Part shown: positions 11,374 through 23,444 of the stretch, in pieces
Position numbering within the stretch: the first letter of the stretch is position 1
How the letters are laid out: each line of letters starts with the position of its first letter
Assembly: GCA_949987705.1 (NCBI GenBank)
Contig: OX465281.1
Location: 101,703,248-101,767,247 of the forward strand
Reading direction: 5' to 3'
DNA: 64,000 nucleotides
Origin: Thereva unica
Lineage: Eukaryota; Arthropoda; Insecta; Diptera; Therevidae
Notes under the pieces: model-generated
Database searches by the model: none
What the model was told of the DNA's origin: nothing
The model's input: the letters and a program-made list of their open reading frames with translations, nothing else
Program-made: the position numbers and the translations under genes

Positions 11374-12449
11374 CTTACATTTGTAAATGGAATGCGATGA
11401 GCGGCATACTGGACATGATGAACGTAATCCTCCGTGTTTGTAATTAGGCGTTGCGAGTTATGAGTTTTTGTTTTCTGGAAGGGTTTATTATTGTCCTTTT
11501 GTATCTTGGAATGGGTTTCTTTCATTTGAAAAGACTGATCCGTACAATTCCCACGCTTCTCCAGAAAATCTAATAAATGAGTGTATGAGGGCATTTTATT
11601 GTCGGCTAACGAAAGTTCCCAATGATATCTGGTGTTTTCACTGATTTTACTTAATAGTAAGTATATAATACAACAATCCCATTGTTCTATTGGTTGCTCT
11701 AAGGATTTGAGAGAGCGTAGATGTTGTCGAAAAGTGGCCACAAGTTCGTCGAGCGCGACAGGAGCATCTCTTGTTAAACGTGGTAATTTTTCCAAAATGT
11801 CCCAGTGGCGTAAAATCGCTTTGCGAGAATTATTATATTTCGTCGTAAGAAGAGCCCATGCTTCGTGATAGTTCTCAGCTGTGCCTTCCATGGATTCAAT
11901 GGCTCGTGCGGCCTTGCCCGATAGCGAAGATTGTAAATATTGGAATTTGTCGACGTCAGGAATTTTTGTATTATTTCCAATTCTAGCTTCAAATTTGTCC
12001 TTGAAAGCATGCCATTTCTCTAGACTGCCGTCAAATCTCGGTAACGTAATCTCAGGTAGTTTTATAGACGATGTTGAAATGTCCGTTGCTAGCGTTGGAC
12101 CAAAGGAATTTTTTAACTTGTAACTGCCAGATAAATTAGACTCAGCTTGTTGAGATTTTCTAACAAGTTTCCTTGCTTTTCCTAGTATTAGATGGTATTC
12201 TTCTTCCATGTCGTCGTATTCCGAGCTATGAGCCACCTCAGATTCAGAATCTAATTCAATCAGTTCTTCGTGGATACTATTCATTTCTTTAAACCGATCA
12301 ATTAACGCATCCACCTTCACTTGAATGATATCCTCGTCTGGATAATCTTCGTTTGTTGACAGATAATTTTTTAGTTTCGTTAAGCGTGTTTTAATATCTG
12401 CGCGTCGTCGTTTGAGAATTGAAATCGGATCTTTTGGTTTCGCAGTCAT
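11352..12449 (-). CDS. gag: BEL gag (DUF1759-like capsid)
   Basis: 365 codons from ATG at 12449. The N-terminus is charged and helical (SILKRRRADIKTRLTKL), then comes an acidic stretch. The DUF1759 region begins at LPEITLPRFDGSLEKWHAFKDK and includes FQYLQSSLSGKAARAIES and YNNSRKAILRHWDIL. It forms the capsid of BEL/Pao particles. The last 20 residues are out of frame: the true continuation is in the next frame (about 11440-11420 is the slip). The ATG fits the position, a few hundred bases after the 5' LTR and primer site. Confidence 0.92.
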   Translation of the reverse strand: MTAKPKDPISILKRRRADIKTRLTKLKNYLSTNEDYPDEDIIQVKVDALIDRFKEMNSIHEELIELDSESEVAHSSEYDDMEEEYHLILGKARKLVRKSQQAESNLSGSYKLKNSFGPTLATDISTSSIKLPEITLPRFDGSLEKWHAFKDKFEARIGNNTKIPDVDKFQYLQSSLSGKAARAIESMEGTAENYHEAWALLTTKYNNSRKAILRHWDILEKLPRLTRDAPVALDELVATFRQHLRSLKSLEQPIEQWDCCIIYLLLSKISENTRYHWELSLADNKMPSYTHLLDFLEKRGNCTDQSFQMKETHSKIQKDNNKPFQKTKTHNSQRLITNTEDYVHHVQYAAHRIPFTNVRCFGVCL

Positions 12450-12714
12450 TGTGTTTTAATTAGATTATAATATTTGTCAGGGTAAGGAAAACACTGAAGG
12501 AACTAAGATAGGTAATAATGAATCGAGCTTACCTTTTGAAACCTTTGTGATGCGTAAACGTCCTTGAAGTGGAATCGCTACACTGGTGATGTGGATCCGC
12601 TGCCTTGTAGTGGAGGTAATCCTGTTTTGATGGTCTCTGTTGGTTTGTTGATTGATGTCAATTCAGTGTGTTCACTTCACTTTTAATGTTTTTTATCGAA
12701 TTTATTTACCGGAG

Positions 12715-12732
12715 ATCCGGCTCGAAGGACCA
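12715..12732 (-). promoter_or_regulatory. BEL primer-binding site, tRNA-Tyr
   Basis: On the minus strand the sequence two bases after the 5' LTR reads TGGTCCTTCGAGCCGGAT. This is complementary to the 3' end of animal tRNA-Tyr including CCA (known tRNA sequence; not searched here). Confidence 0.85.
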
Positions 12733-12734
12733 TA

Positions 12735-13238
12735 TGTTCACTGCCAAGTCGGCGCGTGTTCCCATCCGACGACTTCTCGTTAGATGGGTGATTATTAAAT
12801 TTTTCCTTCCCGTTTATTAACAAATAAAACACAACTTGTACAAAGTTAATGACTATTTTATTTCAAACACTTAGGTCCTTATCGCTATAAGACTTATTCA
12901 AGACTGCCCAAAACTAAACAAAACATATAAAAATCAAGCCCTTTCGGCGTTGTTAACAAGAAAAACTGCGCGCATATATTGCGCACGCATACATGAATTT
13001 GCCTTCCATGGTATTATAATTCTAAGAAGAATAAGTAGGTCATCAGCAAATCTACGTTAAAGAAATACAATTTTGAGCCTAGAAAAGAACGAATTTCCAG
13101 GAACAGAACAAAATTATTCTGGACGTTAGTTCTAAGAAGGCATGTAAAAAAGGGAGAAAATAAGAAAGACGAAAATTAATAGAATAGAGGAAGGCAAACT
13201 CATGAGGAATTTAGTGTTACCACCTATGGTACACAACA
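12735..13238 (-). repeat. BEL 5' LTR
   Basis: 504 bp; two visible substitutions relative to 5503-6006 (for example GCGCATATATT here, GCGCCTATATT there). It should hold the promoter and polyadenylation signals; no TATA box could be assigned with confidence. Confidence 0.97.
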
Positions 13239-13243
13239 TATCC

Positions 13244-13424
13244 TTTGATGCATCTTTTCGTCAACGTCTATCAGTCGCATTTAATGATTGTGTAAGTTTC
13301 ATTTTTCACTTGCGCAGATCAGATCATGTGTCTGGTGTACAAAGCTCCCTACTTGGCTGCGACCTCTTCTGTTTTGTTGATGTCGCTGCATTTTTCCTAG
13401 TGCATAAAGCTCTCCACACGAAAT
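13244..13424 (+). pseudogene. LINE reverse transcriptase C-terminal fragment (part 1)
   Basis: The frame reads FDASFRQRLSVAFNDCV then FHLRRSDHVSGVQSSLLGC, a pattern common after the RT domain of insect jockey-type LINEs. It is cut at GTCCC (13425-13429) by the LTR of the Ty3/gypsy element and resumes at 31879. It forms the oldest layer of this section. The upstream part of the LINE is not seen; the Helitrons and BEL lie there. Confidence 0.75.
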
Positions 13425-13429
13425 GTCCC

Positions 13430-13808
13430 TGTGGCGCACGAATTCTACGTCGAAATCGACCCTTAGGTTAAAAGTTAACAGGGATTAACGTTTAGCTAGA
13501 AACAAGCGCCGTAACCAAATCAATTGGATAGGAAAGACTTGTTACTTGTTACGCGGATATAAAACCATGCTGGTGTCGTGAGAAAATATTTCAAAGCAAA
13601 AAAGCTTTTTTTCATTAAGAAGTAGAACTGATTGAATTTAAAAATGTTAAAGAAGTAAAAAAATTGAACATTAGAAAATTGAAAAGGAAATTGTTAAATA
13701 AATAGTAAAAAATAATTGTGGATTGTTAATTCTAAAAATAATTAAAGTGAGTGGTAAAAAAAAGGTAGGTATATTCTATTTTAAATTATGTGGTTACGTG
13801 CACCCACA
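13430..13808 (+). repeat. CsRn1-type element 5' LTR
   Basis: 379 bp, TGTGGC...CCCACA. GATATAAAACC near 13556-13566 is a plausible TATA region (CGGATATAAAACCATG). The downstream LTR has the same motif. Confidence 0.95.
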
Positions 13809-13812
13809 TAAA

Positions 13813-13827
13813 TGGTGACCCCGACGT
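13813..13827 (+). promoter_or_regulatory. Primer-binding site, tRNA-Trp
   Basis: TGGTGACCCCGACGT, four bases after the LTR, is complementary to the 3' end of animal tRNA-Trp with CCA. tRNA-Trp priming is a known trait of the CsRn1 clade, in agreement with the pol sequence. Confidence 0.88.
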
Positions 13828-15335
13828 TGCTCCACATGGACAATAACAATACAACGTTTAAACTTAAAATAGAAAACAGTAAATGAAATTATAAGTGGAA
13901 GACAAATGGCGACATAAAAATATTTGTTCGTGCCAATCTTTGCTTTTAAAAAGATAAAATACTGAAAAAAGCAGTTCAGTGCAGTGCACACACGTTCTTT
14001 ATGAGAATATCACATGGAAGACGAGAAGCATCCACATTTTTATATGCAGATTTCAAAGATTTTTCCAGATTAAGTTTTCCCACATTTGCACATGCAAGCG
14101 ATCTTCAAGGACACACGAGGACAGGAAAATCATCCCAACAATTCAAAACAGCAGCATCACCAAAGTTCAGCATTTCGAAACATAAAAAGATGAATGAAAA
14201 TCAATTCTAACAAAAAAAAAACACAATTTTCTGGAACACAAAAATTTTAAAATTTTTATTTTATCATTTTAGGCAATTAACATATGTACATAGTATTATC
14301 AATACAACAGCTGTAAGTGGTGAGCATCTCAAAAATAAGGAGGAACCGTTAAAAATAAGAAAGGCGTAGAAAACACAAAACAGTAAGGCAATTAAAAATA
14401 AAACAAAGAAAATAAATATGCGGAATACCGTAAGTACTTAGAAACATAAGGATTTTTAAACATAAAATAAAAATTTCAAACATTTAATGAGTTAATAATT
14501 GAATAAAAACATATTTCTAACAACACAGAATAATAATTTTTTTTTTTTTTTGCAAATATTTAAATATCAATTTCAATATTAAAAATATATTATATTTCCA
14601 TATTATATTTCATATTACAAATATATTATTATTTCCATATACCTACATACATCCACATATATAAGGTTTCATCTTTCAAGCATACAAAGTTACCTATACA
14701 CAATCAAGGCAAGCGGTATTTTGCCGAGTTCGTAAGGGCAAACAGCTAATGCCTTATTTACGCCTAAACATAGAAAACAAGGTTTTTTTTATAAAATTAT
14801 GCGATTTATCACCTTTTTATAAGCAATATAAGTAATTTTTCATTTGTAACCGATACCCAAAATATAAATAATTTATTATTCCATGAGTTTATTTTCCTAT
14901 CATTCTTCGTTTTCTTTATTTTTACATTTTTTACATTTCGAATCGAACCCTTTTTATTCTCCTTCAGCCTAAAAAAGTGGGTACTCAAAATTATTCTGTC
15001 AGATGGCGCTCTAAGTTATTTCAATTGCTCAATAAATGAGATGGCGCTACTAGTTAGTCGAAAAGTGTTTACTCGAACTGTTGATGCTAGATGGCATTAG
15101 ATGATTAACAAAATGTATTCATTTAAAGTAGTTAGTCGCAACTATGGTATCAGATTGCGTTAGGTACTATAAAAAACATGTAGTTCACAGTACAAATGTA
15201 CAGTAAAATTTTGAAATACTGAATGCCGAGATCGTAATCGTAATTTATATCTAAAAATATGACATATTCGTTACAAGTTAGTCAAATCCAGCACTGCTGA
15301 TGTCAAATGTTGGGTAATTAACAAAAAGTGTACGC
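13828..15335. other. A/T-rich leader without recognisable genes
   Basis: About 1.5 kb of A/T-rich sequence between the primer site and the satellite. Short frames at 13979-14210 have no recognisable domain. Around 15003-15110 the motif AGATGGCGCT or AGATGGCATT recurs three times. I see no TSD that would separate leader from an inserted element. Confidence 0.6.
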
Positions 15336-18300
15336 ATGGTACGCGTCTCAAGAGGGCGGATTACCATTTTCTTCACAACCCCCTCGACATGGGTATCAAA
15401 TGAAACGGTATGATAAGTAGAATACAATAAGCAATATAGTATACTCAATAAAAAGTTAGATCCACAGAGGCCACCTCAAGAGGACGCATTACCATTTTCT
15501 TCACAACCCCCTCGACATGGGTATCAAACGAAAGGGTATGACAAGTAGAATACAATAAGCTATGTCTTTATATCCATGGCGGCTGTCTCAAGAGGGCGGA
15601 CTACCATTTCTTCACCACCACCTCGACATAGGTATCAATTGAAAGGGTATCATAAGTAGAATACCATAAGCGATATAATTTACTCAATATATGGTTAGAT
15701 CCATGGCTGTCATCTCAAGAGGGCGGATTACCATTTTCTTCTCAACCCCCTCGACATGGGTATCAAATGAAAGGGTATGATAAGTAGAATACAATAAGCA
15801 ATATAGTATACTCAATAAATAGTTAGATCCACCGAGGCCACCTGAAGAGGACGCATTACCATTTTCTCCACAACCCCCACGACATGGGTATCAACTGAAA
15901 GGGTATGATAAGTAGAATACAATAAGCAATATAGTATACTCAATAAAAAGTTAGATCCACCGAGGCCACCTCAAGAGGACGCATTACCATTTTCTTCACA
16001 ACCCCCTCGACATGGGTATCAAACGAAAGGGTATGATAAGTAGAATACAATAAACTATGTCTTTATATCCATGGCGGCCGTCTCAAGAGGGCGGACTACC
16101 ATTTATTTACCACCACCTCGACATAGGTGTCAATTGAAAGGGTATCATAAGTAGAATACCATAAGCGATATAATATACTCAATATTTGGTTAGATCCATG
16201 GCTGTCATCTCAAGAGGGCGGATTACCCTTTTCTTCACAACCCCCTCGACATTGGTATCAAATGAAAGGGTATGATAAGTAGAATACAATAAGCTCTGTC
16301 TTTATATCCATGGCGGCCGTCTCAAGAGGGCGGACTACCATTTCTTCACCCCCACCTCGACATAGGTATAAATTGAAAGGGTATCATAAGTAGAATACCA
16401 TAAGCGATATAATATACTCAATATCTGGTTAAATCCATGGCTGTCATCTCAAGAGGGCGGATTATCATTTTCTTCACAACCCCCTCGACATGGTTATCAA
16501 ATTAAAGGGTATGATAAGTAGAATACAATAAGCAATATAGTATACTCAATAAATAGTTAGATCCACCGAGGCCACCTCAAGAGGACGTATTACCATTTTC
16601 TTCGCAACCCCCACGACATGGGTATCAAATGAAAGGGTATGATAAGTGGAATACAATAAGCTATGTCTTTATATCCATGGCGGCCGTCTCAAGAGGGCGG
16701 ACTACCATTTCTTTACCACCACCTCGACATAGGTTTCAATTGAAAGGGTATCATAAGTAGAACGCCATAAGCGATATAATATACTCAATATCTGGTTAGA
16801 TCCATGGCTGTCATCTCAAGAGGGCGTATTACCATTTTCTTCACAATCCCCTCGACAGGGGTATTAAATGAAAGGGTATGATAAGTAGAATACATTAAGC
16901 AATATAGTATGCTCAATAAATAGTTAGATCCACCGAGGCCACCTCAAGAGGACGTATTGCAATTTTCTTCTCAACCCCCACGACATGGGTATCAAATGAA
17001 AGGGCATGATAAGTAGAACACAATAAGCTATGTCTTTATATCCATGGCGGCCATCTCAAGAGGGCGGACTACCATTTCTTCACCACCACCTCGACATAGT
17101 TATCAATTGAAAGGGTATCATAAGTAGAATACCATAAGCGATATAATATACTCAATATCTGGTTACATCCATGGCTGTCATCTCAAGAGGGCGTATTGCC
17201 ATTTTCTTCACAATCCCCTCGACATGGGTATCAAATGAAAGGGTATGATAAGTAGAATACAATAAGCAATATAGTATACTCAATAAATAGTTAGATCCAC
17301 CGAGGCCACCTCAAGAGGACGTATTGCCATTTTCTTCTCAACCCCCACGACATGGGTATCAAATGAAAGGGAATGATAAGTAGAACACAATAAGCGATTT
17401 AGTATACTTAAAATATATTTAGATCCACGGCGGTTATCTCAAGAGGGCGGATTACCATTTTCTTCACAACCCCCTCGACATGGGTATCAAATGAAAGGGC
17501 ATGTTAAGTAGAACACAATAAGCTATGTCTTTATATTCATGGCGGCCGTCTCAAGAGGGCGGACTACCATTTCTTCACCACGACCTCGACATAGGTATCA
17601 ATTGAAAGGGTATCATAAGTAGAATACCATAAGCGATATAATATACTCAATATCTGGTTAGATCCATGGCTGTCATCTCAAGAGGGCGTATTACCATTTT
17701 CTTCACAATGCCCTCGACATGGGTATCAAATGAAAGGGTATGATAAGTAGAACACAATAAGCGATTTAGTATACTTAAAATATATTTAGATCCACGGCGG
17801 TTATCTCAAGAGGGCGGATTACCATTTTGTTCACAACCCCCTCGACATGGGTATCAAATGAAAGGGCATGATAAGTAGAACACAATAAACTATGTCTTTA
17901 TATCCATGGCGGCCATCTCAAGAGGGCGGACTACCATTTCTTCACCACCACCTCGACATAGGTATCAATTGAAAGGGTATCATAAGTAGAATACCATAAC
18001 CGATATAATATACTTAATATGTGGTTAGATCCATGGCTGTCATCTCAAGAGGGCGGATTATCATTTTCTTCACAATCCCCTCGACATGGTTATCAAATTA
18101 AAGGGTATGATAAGTAGAATACAATAAGCAATATAGTATACTCAATAAATAGTTAGATCCACCGAGGCCACCTCAAGAGGACGTATTACCATTTTCTTCG
18201 CAACCCCCACGACATGGGTATCAAATGAAAGGGTATGATAAGTAGAATACAATAAGCTATGTCTTTATATCCATGGCGGCCGTCTCAAGAGGCGGACTAC

Positions 18301-20425
18301 CATTTCTTTTCCACCACCTCGACATAGGTATCAATTGAAAGGGTATCATAAGTAGAATACCATAAGCGATATAATATACTCAATATCTGGTTAGATCCAT
18401 GGCTGTCATCTCAAGAGGGCGTATTACCATTTTCTTCACAATCCCCTCGACATGGTTATCATATGAAAGGGTATGATAAGTAGAATACAATAAGCAATAT
18501 AGTATACTCAATAAATAGTTAGATCCACCGAGGCCACCTCAAGAGGACGGATTGCCATTTTCTTTTCAACCCCCACGACATGGGTATCAAATGAAAGGGA
18601 ATGATAAGTAGAACACAATAAGCGATTTAGTATACTTAAAATATATTTAGATCCACGGCGGTTATCTTAAGAGGGCGGATTACCATTTTCTTCACAACCC
18701 CCTCGACATTGGTATCAAATGAAAGGGTATGATAAGTAGAATACAATAAGCTATGTCTTTATATCCATGGCGGCCGTCTCAAGAGGGCGGACTACCATTT
18801 CTTCACCACCACCGAAAGGGTATGAAAAGTAGAATACAATAAGCTATGTCTTTATATCCATGGCGGCCGTCTCAAGAGGGCGGACTACCATTTCTTCACC
18901 ACCACCTCGACATAGGTATCAATTGAAAGGGTATCATAAGTAGAATACCATAAGCGATATAATATACTCAATATCTGGTTAGATCCATGGCTGTCATTTC
19001 AAGAGGGCGGATTATCATTTTCTCCACACCCCCTTGACATGGGTATCAAATGAAAGGGTATGATAAGTAGAACACAATAAGCTATGTCTTTATATCCATG
19101 GCGGCCGTCTCAAGAGGGCGGACTACCATTTCTTCACCCCCACCTCAACATAGGTAACAATTGAAAGAGTATCATAAGTAGATTACCATAAGCGATATAA
19201 TATACTCAATATCTGGTTAGATCAATGGCTGTCATCTCAAGAGGGCGTATTACCATTTTCTTCACAATCCCCTCGACATGGGTGTCAAATGAAAGGGTAT
19301 GATAAGTAGAATACAATAAGCAATATAGTATACTCATTAAATAGTTAGATCCACCGAGGCCACCTCAAGAGGACGTATTGCCATTTTCTTCTCAACCCCC
19401 ATGACATGGGTATCAAATGAAAGGGAATGATAAGTAGAACACAGTAAGCGATTTAGTATACTTAAAATGTATTTAGATCCACGGCGGTTATCTCAAGAGG
19501 GCGGATTACCATTTTCTTCACAACCCCCTCGACATTGGTATCAAATGAAAGGGTATGATAAGTAGAATACAATAAGCGATATAATATACTCAATATCTGG
19601 TTAGATCCATGGCTGTCATCTCAAGAGGGCGGACTACCATTTCTTCACCACCACCTCGACATAGGTATCAATTGAAAGGGTATCATAAGTAGAATACCAT
19701 AAGCGATATAATATACTCAATATCTGGTTAGATCCATGGCTGTCATCTCAAGAGGGCGGATTACCATTTTCTTCACAACCCCTCGACATGGGTATCAAAT
19801 GAAAGGGTATGATAAGTAGAATACAATAAGCTTTGTCTTTATATCCATGGCGGCCGTCTCAAGAGGGCGGACTACCATTTCTTCACCACCACCTCGACAT
19901 AGGTATCAATTGAAAGGGTATCATAAGTAGAATACCATAAGCGATATAATATACTCAATATCTGGTTAGATCCATGGCTGTCATCTCAAGAGGGTGGATT
20001 AATATTTTCTTCACAACCCCCTCGACATGGGTATCAAATGAAAGGGTATGATAAGTAGAATGCAATAAGCTATGTCTCTATATCCATGGCGGCCGACTCA
20101 AGAGGGCGGAATACCATTTCTTCACACCACCTCGACATAGGTATCAATTGAAAGGGTATCATAAGTAGAATACCATAAGCGATATAATATACTCAATATC
20201 TGCTTAGATCCATGGCGGTCATCTCAAGAGGGCGGATTACCATTTTCCTCAAAACCCCCTCGACATGGGTATCAAATGAAAGGGAATAAGAACAACATTA
20301 TAAGCGATATAAAATACTCAATATACCGTTATATCCACGGCGGTCATCTCAAGAGGACGGATTACCATTTTCTTCACAACCCCCTCGACATGGGTATCAA
20401 ATGAAAGGGTATCATAACTAGAACA
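15336..20425 (+). repeat. Satellite array II, diverged relative of array I
   Basis: About 5.1 kb of tandem units sharing GGCGGCCGTCTCAAGAGGGC and GGTATCAAATGAAAGGGTA with array I, but clearly diverged. At least three monomer types are present: A (CATAGGTATCAATTGAAAGG, about 127 bp, for example 16308-16434), B (CCATGGCTGTCATCTC, about 112 bp when it ends CTATGTCTTTATAT, for example 16196-16307), and C (CCACCGAGGCCACCTC, about 130 bp). A and B alternate over long stretches. The array lies between the primer site and gag of the Ty3/gypsy element, so it was inserted; clear Helitron ends were not found. Confidence 0.93.
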
Positions 20426-20767
20426 CACTAGCATGAAATAATTAAACACGTGCATTTACGAACGAGTTCAAAGGAACACTCGAACAAGGTCATTAGATCA
20501 GCATGTTGAAAGAAAAATCGAGCTGGTTATGGATCAATAATTCCATAGTACAGAAAAAATCTTGGCCGAGAAACTCGAAAGGAGCTTATGTTTGTTTTTT
20601 TACAAAGGCAATAATATTAATTTGAATTCCTGCATTTTGTTATTTTGTTATTACCTACTTATAAAATAAATAAAAAAATATAATGAACAATTAAATACAT
20701 AATATTTCTTTATACAGAAGATTATTTATTTTTTATTTTAGAATGTATTAAAACAAAAAACAGTGAT
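20421..20767. other. Satellite flank with stray foldback-arm fragment
   Basis: About 45 bp at 20422-20470 (TAGCATGAAATAATTAAACA and on) duplicate the inner end of the foldback arm at 20896-20944 in the same orientation. The rest is A/T-rich with no gene seen. Confidence 0.6.
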
Positions 20768-21312
20768 ATCCCACCAAAAAATCATTAAAAATGTGAATTA
20801 GAAGTTCGTGGGCGCGGAAATTATATATTGGGACAGTTTAAAACACACTTATAACAAAAAGAAGTGATATGGATTAGTCAAGATGAATCGTTAATAGCAT
20901 GAAATAATTAAACACGTGCATTTACGAACGAACTCAAAGGAATTTTACAACAATTTTAGAGCATGAATCTTAGCTGCCCTTCGAAATGTAACAAATTTTA
21001 TTAGAAATACTATAGACTGAGCCACGCTGAATTCAGCTAAGATTCATGCTAGGTATACAACGAACGCGCCAGCCAAATACCTTTTTCGCGGTTGATAATA
21101 CTTTATTGAGTTTTAAATAAAAATTGGCAGTATATAATTCCTTTGAATTCGTTCGTAAATGCACGTGTTTAATTATTTCATGCTATTAACGATTCATATT
21201 GACTAATCCATATCACTTCTTTTTGTTATAAGTGTGTTTTAAACTGTCCCAATAAATAATTTCCGCGCCCACGAACTTCTAATTCACATTTTTAATGTTT
21301 TTTTGGTGGGAT
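20768..21312. mobile_element. Foldback/MITE with 176-bp arms
   Basis: Arms 20768-20944 and 21137-21312 are near-perfect inverted complements, starting ATCCCACCAAAA. The centre holds a second, smaller inverted repeat: AGCATGAATCTTAGCTG (about 20960) and its complement (about 21033). No coding capacity. The flanks allow a 2-bp AT duplication at most, so the family is unassigned. Confidence 0.85.
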
Positions 21313-21633
21313 TTTTATTACACCGAACGTGTTATGAATACACAATATAAAAACAAAAGATCACACATTCACACTGCCAAGTCACTAATTTAAATCAATA
21401 AAACTATAAACACAAATTATTTTTGCACACATTTACATTGCACGGTTTCTGCATTTTCTCATAGTTTAATTTCTCTCCTTTTCAAACCCTAACGTCAACA
21501 GAGTAAACAAATTTTGCTACATCTCAGAAAGTTTCCAAACACAACATAAACACACTCGTACAAATTTTCTTATTTCATCCCCAAATTTCGAACATTTGCT
21601 TTTACCTATTATAACAAAAAATAAGTAGGCAAA

Positions 21634-21720
21634 ATGAGTTCCAACGACAACGCAAGCGGAAGCTCTACAAAAAACCTAACCCGTTGCCACATGAAAGTAT
21701 ATCTTTATATTACATTAGTC
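21634..21720 (+). pseudogene. gag: Probable N-terminus of CsRn1-type gag
   Basis: ATG at 21634 opens MSSNDNASGSSTKNL, a plausible Gag start 60 bp or so after a long non-coding leader. The frame closes at a stop about 85 bp later, where A/T-rich inserted sequence and the 250-bp MITE intervene. The rest of gag appears from about 22160. The join is inferred. Confidence 0.5.
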
Positions 21721-21778
21721 TAAAATAGAGAAAAATAAGAAAACAATTTTTTTTTATAAAATTGTGTAGAAAACCCAG

Positions 21779-22028
21779 GGGCGAGTTCGTGTATGGCGTA
21801 CGACGAGAGTCGAACGAAAAAAAATTGAAGGCGAAAAATTTTGGCGACGAAAATTTTAGCGTTCGCGTAAGCCGAAAGAAAATTGTTCGTGTCCTAATGC
21901 AAAAACTCGATAACCCAAGACCTTTCAAGTGCCTTTCGTCGGCTTCAGGCGAAAATTTTCAATTTTTTCGACTTACGCGAACCCGAGTCGAAAAAAAATT
22001 TTCGTTTTCGACATACACGAACTGGCCC
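21779..22028. mobile_element. MITE, GGGC(C/G) termini, TSD CAG
   Basis: 250 bp. The outer ends GGGCGAGTTCGTGTATG and CATACACGAACTGGCCC are imperfect inverted repeats, flanked by CAG on both sides (21776-21778 and 22029-22031). The interior is full of CGAAAATTTT-like words. The same family occurs at 50680-51062 with TSD CTG. Confidence 0.82.
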
Positions 22029-22159
22029 CAGTTCTTTTTTTGCAAGTTAATTGGAAGTTACATTATGCGTCTTGAGTAAACTATTTTTAACAAAAAGTGC
22101 TATACTGCTAAAAAAAATTATGTTACTTGTGAGTTACACGATGCGCCAAAGGGCTAACG

Positions 22160-23411
22160 TTAGAAAACGGCGATAATGATAACGCTAATTTAATTCCCCA
22201 GTCACCTCAACATTTCATCGCGTCAATGAAAATCCCACCACTTTGGAGCAACCGCCCGGAGCTCTGGTTCATTCAAGTTGAGACACAGTTCCGGATAAAA
22301 GGCATCACTGCTTCTTCAACGAAATACGACCACCTCGTAGCATCATTGCCCTCCGACACTATGGAAATCGTGGCTGATGCACTAGTAAATCCACCCACTC
22401 TAAATAGGTATGAGAATTTGAAAAGACTACTGCTACAAAGAACTAGGGACTCAGAAGAGCGAAGACTAGACGATCTGCTACATAAGATTGAACTAGGAAA
22501 CTATAAGCCCTCCGAATTATATAGACACATGGAAACACTGGCGGGAGGAAACAGCTTAGTCAATAATTCTTTATTAAAAAAAATTAATGGTCTTGGATGT
22601 GAAGTATCACGTCCGTATTTTAACGTGACAACGTCTATTGATTTGAACGTGACAACGTCTGTTATTACGTTTTGTATTATTTTCTGAATTAATAAATTAT
22701 ATATTTCGAAGCAAATTTTTTTTTGTGTGCGGGACATTTTCACACGCGCGTCCTATCTTAAACCGATTTAATAGACGTTGTCACGTCAATAAAGTGAATA
22801 AATGTATTTTTCCCGTGTAGAGGATAAATTAACGAAAATTTTGAGCCATTAACCACCCCCCTAACATGTTTGGGGGCGGAGATATGATTTTTTTTTGTGT
22901 GCGGGACATTGTGCGGGACATTTTCACACGCGCGTCCTATCTTAAACCGATTTAATAGACGTTGTCACGTCAAAAGCTGTGGATAAATAAATTACCGTCT
23001 TCAATGCAAGCGTGTGTTTTAGCAGTTGAAGACCACCACTCACAAGCAGAAATTTTCAATATTGCGGACAAGATTTTCGACTCAAAAATTTCAGCAGTCG
23101 CTAGCAGTAGCACGGGCACTTTCCAAAGAGATTTATCACACTCAATAGAAGAACTGTCAAATCATCTGAAACGACTAGAAATGCGCCAGTCTAGACAGCA
23201 GAACATCTCACAATTTCACAGATCACAACCTTTTAATCGTTCTCGCTCTAGATCAAAGAACAAATACCCAGTTCAGCAGCATGGTCAAAGACATCATTAC
23301 CAAACAAACACATGTTGGTTTCATAGGAAATTCGAACACAAGGCCAAAAACTGCACATCACCATGCGATTTCAACGAGAAAGAAAATAAGAACAATGTCC
23401 CAAAAAACTAA
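22160..23411 (+). pseudogene. gag: CsRn1-type gag, split by a HINE
   Basis: The capsid part (to 22583) reads KIPPLWSNRPELWFIQVE, ITASSTKYDHLVASLP, LKRLLLQRTRDSEERRLDDL and NSLVNNSLLKK, a known arrangement in CsRn1 Gag. The frame then enters a HINE (22584-22971) and resumes with LWINKLPSSMQACVLAVED. The basic tail (FNRSRSRSKNKYPVQQHGQ) precedes one CCHC-like knuckle in which one Cys is changed (CWFHRKFEHKAKNCTSPC). It ends at TAA 23409-23411. The role would be particle assembly and RNA packaging. Confidence 0.88.
22584..22971 (-). mobile_element. HINE 1 (non-autonomous Helentron)
   Basis: Read on the minus strand, it starts GACGTGACAACGTC immediately after a T run and ends in a hairpin (GGACGTGA-TACT-TCACATCC, one mismatch) close to another T run. 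Ahead of the hairpin lies the inverted counterpart GTTGTCACGTT. This asymmetric subterminal repeat plus 3' hairpin, with no clear TSD, is the Helentron/HINE signature. The 5' block ending in the palindrome is present twice (about 22715-22792 and 22886-22971), so one HINE may be nested in another. It interrupts gag exactly in the A run of LLKK. Confidence 0.82.
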
Positions 23412-23444
23412 AGATATCTGCTTCGGCGACGACAACGAAGCCAG

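Larger units (their letters stand above)
5503..13238 (-). mobile_element. BEL/Pao LTR retrotransposon
   Basis: 7736 bp with two LTRs of 504 bp each that differ at only about two positions, ends TG...CA, and a perfect 5-bp TSD TATCC (5498-5502 and 13239-13243). On the minus strand the order is 5' LTR, tRNA-Tyr primer site, gag (DUF1759-like), zinc knuckle, aspartic protease, RT, RNase H, integrase, polypurine tract GGGGGAGTA (complement of 6007-6015), 3' LTR. This order and the protein families define BEL/Pao. The element is recent judging by its LTRs, but it carries several frameshifts and a foldback insertion in pol, so it cannot make a full polyprotein. Confidence 0.97.

Noticed and set aside
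9426..12123. Plus-strand frames opposite BEL pol and gag
   Set aside because: Shadow frames antisense to clear RT and Gag coding sequence.
13202..13471. An 89-codon plus-strand frame as one gene
   Set aside because: It is a chance fusion of BEL LTR, LINE fragment and Ty3/gypsy LTR across two insertion boundaries.
15336..20425. Satellite array II as a Helitron with mapped ends
   Set aside because: CTAG appears near its end (about 20417-20420), but no 3' hairpin or TC start with Helitron-like head was seen, so ends are left open.
22760..22800. Separate LTRs formed by the duplicated GCGGGACATTTTCACACGCG blocks
   Set aside because: The two blocks are the 5' regions of Helentron-type elements, ending in the same palindrome; no gag/pol between them.
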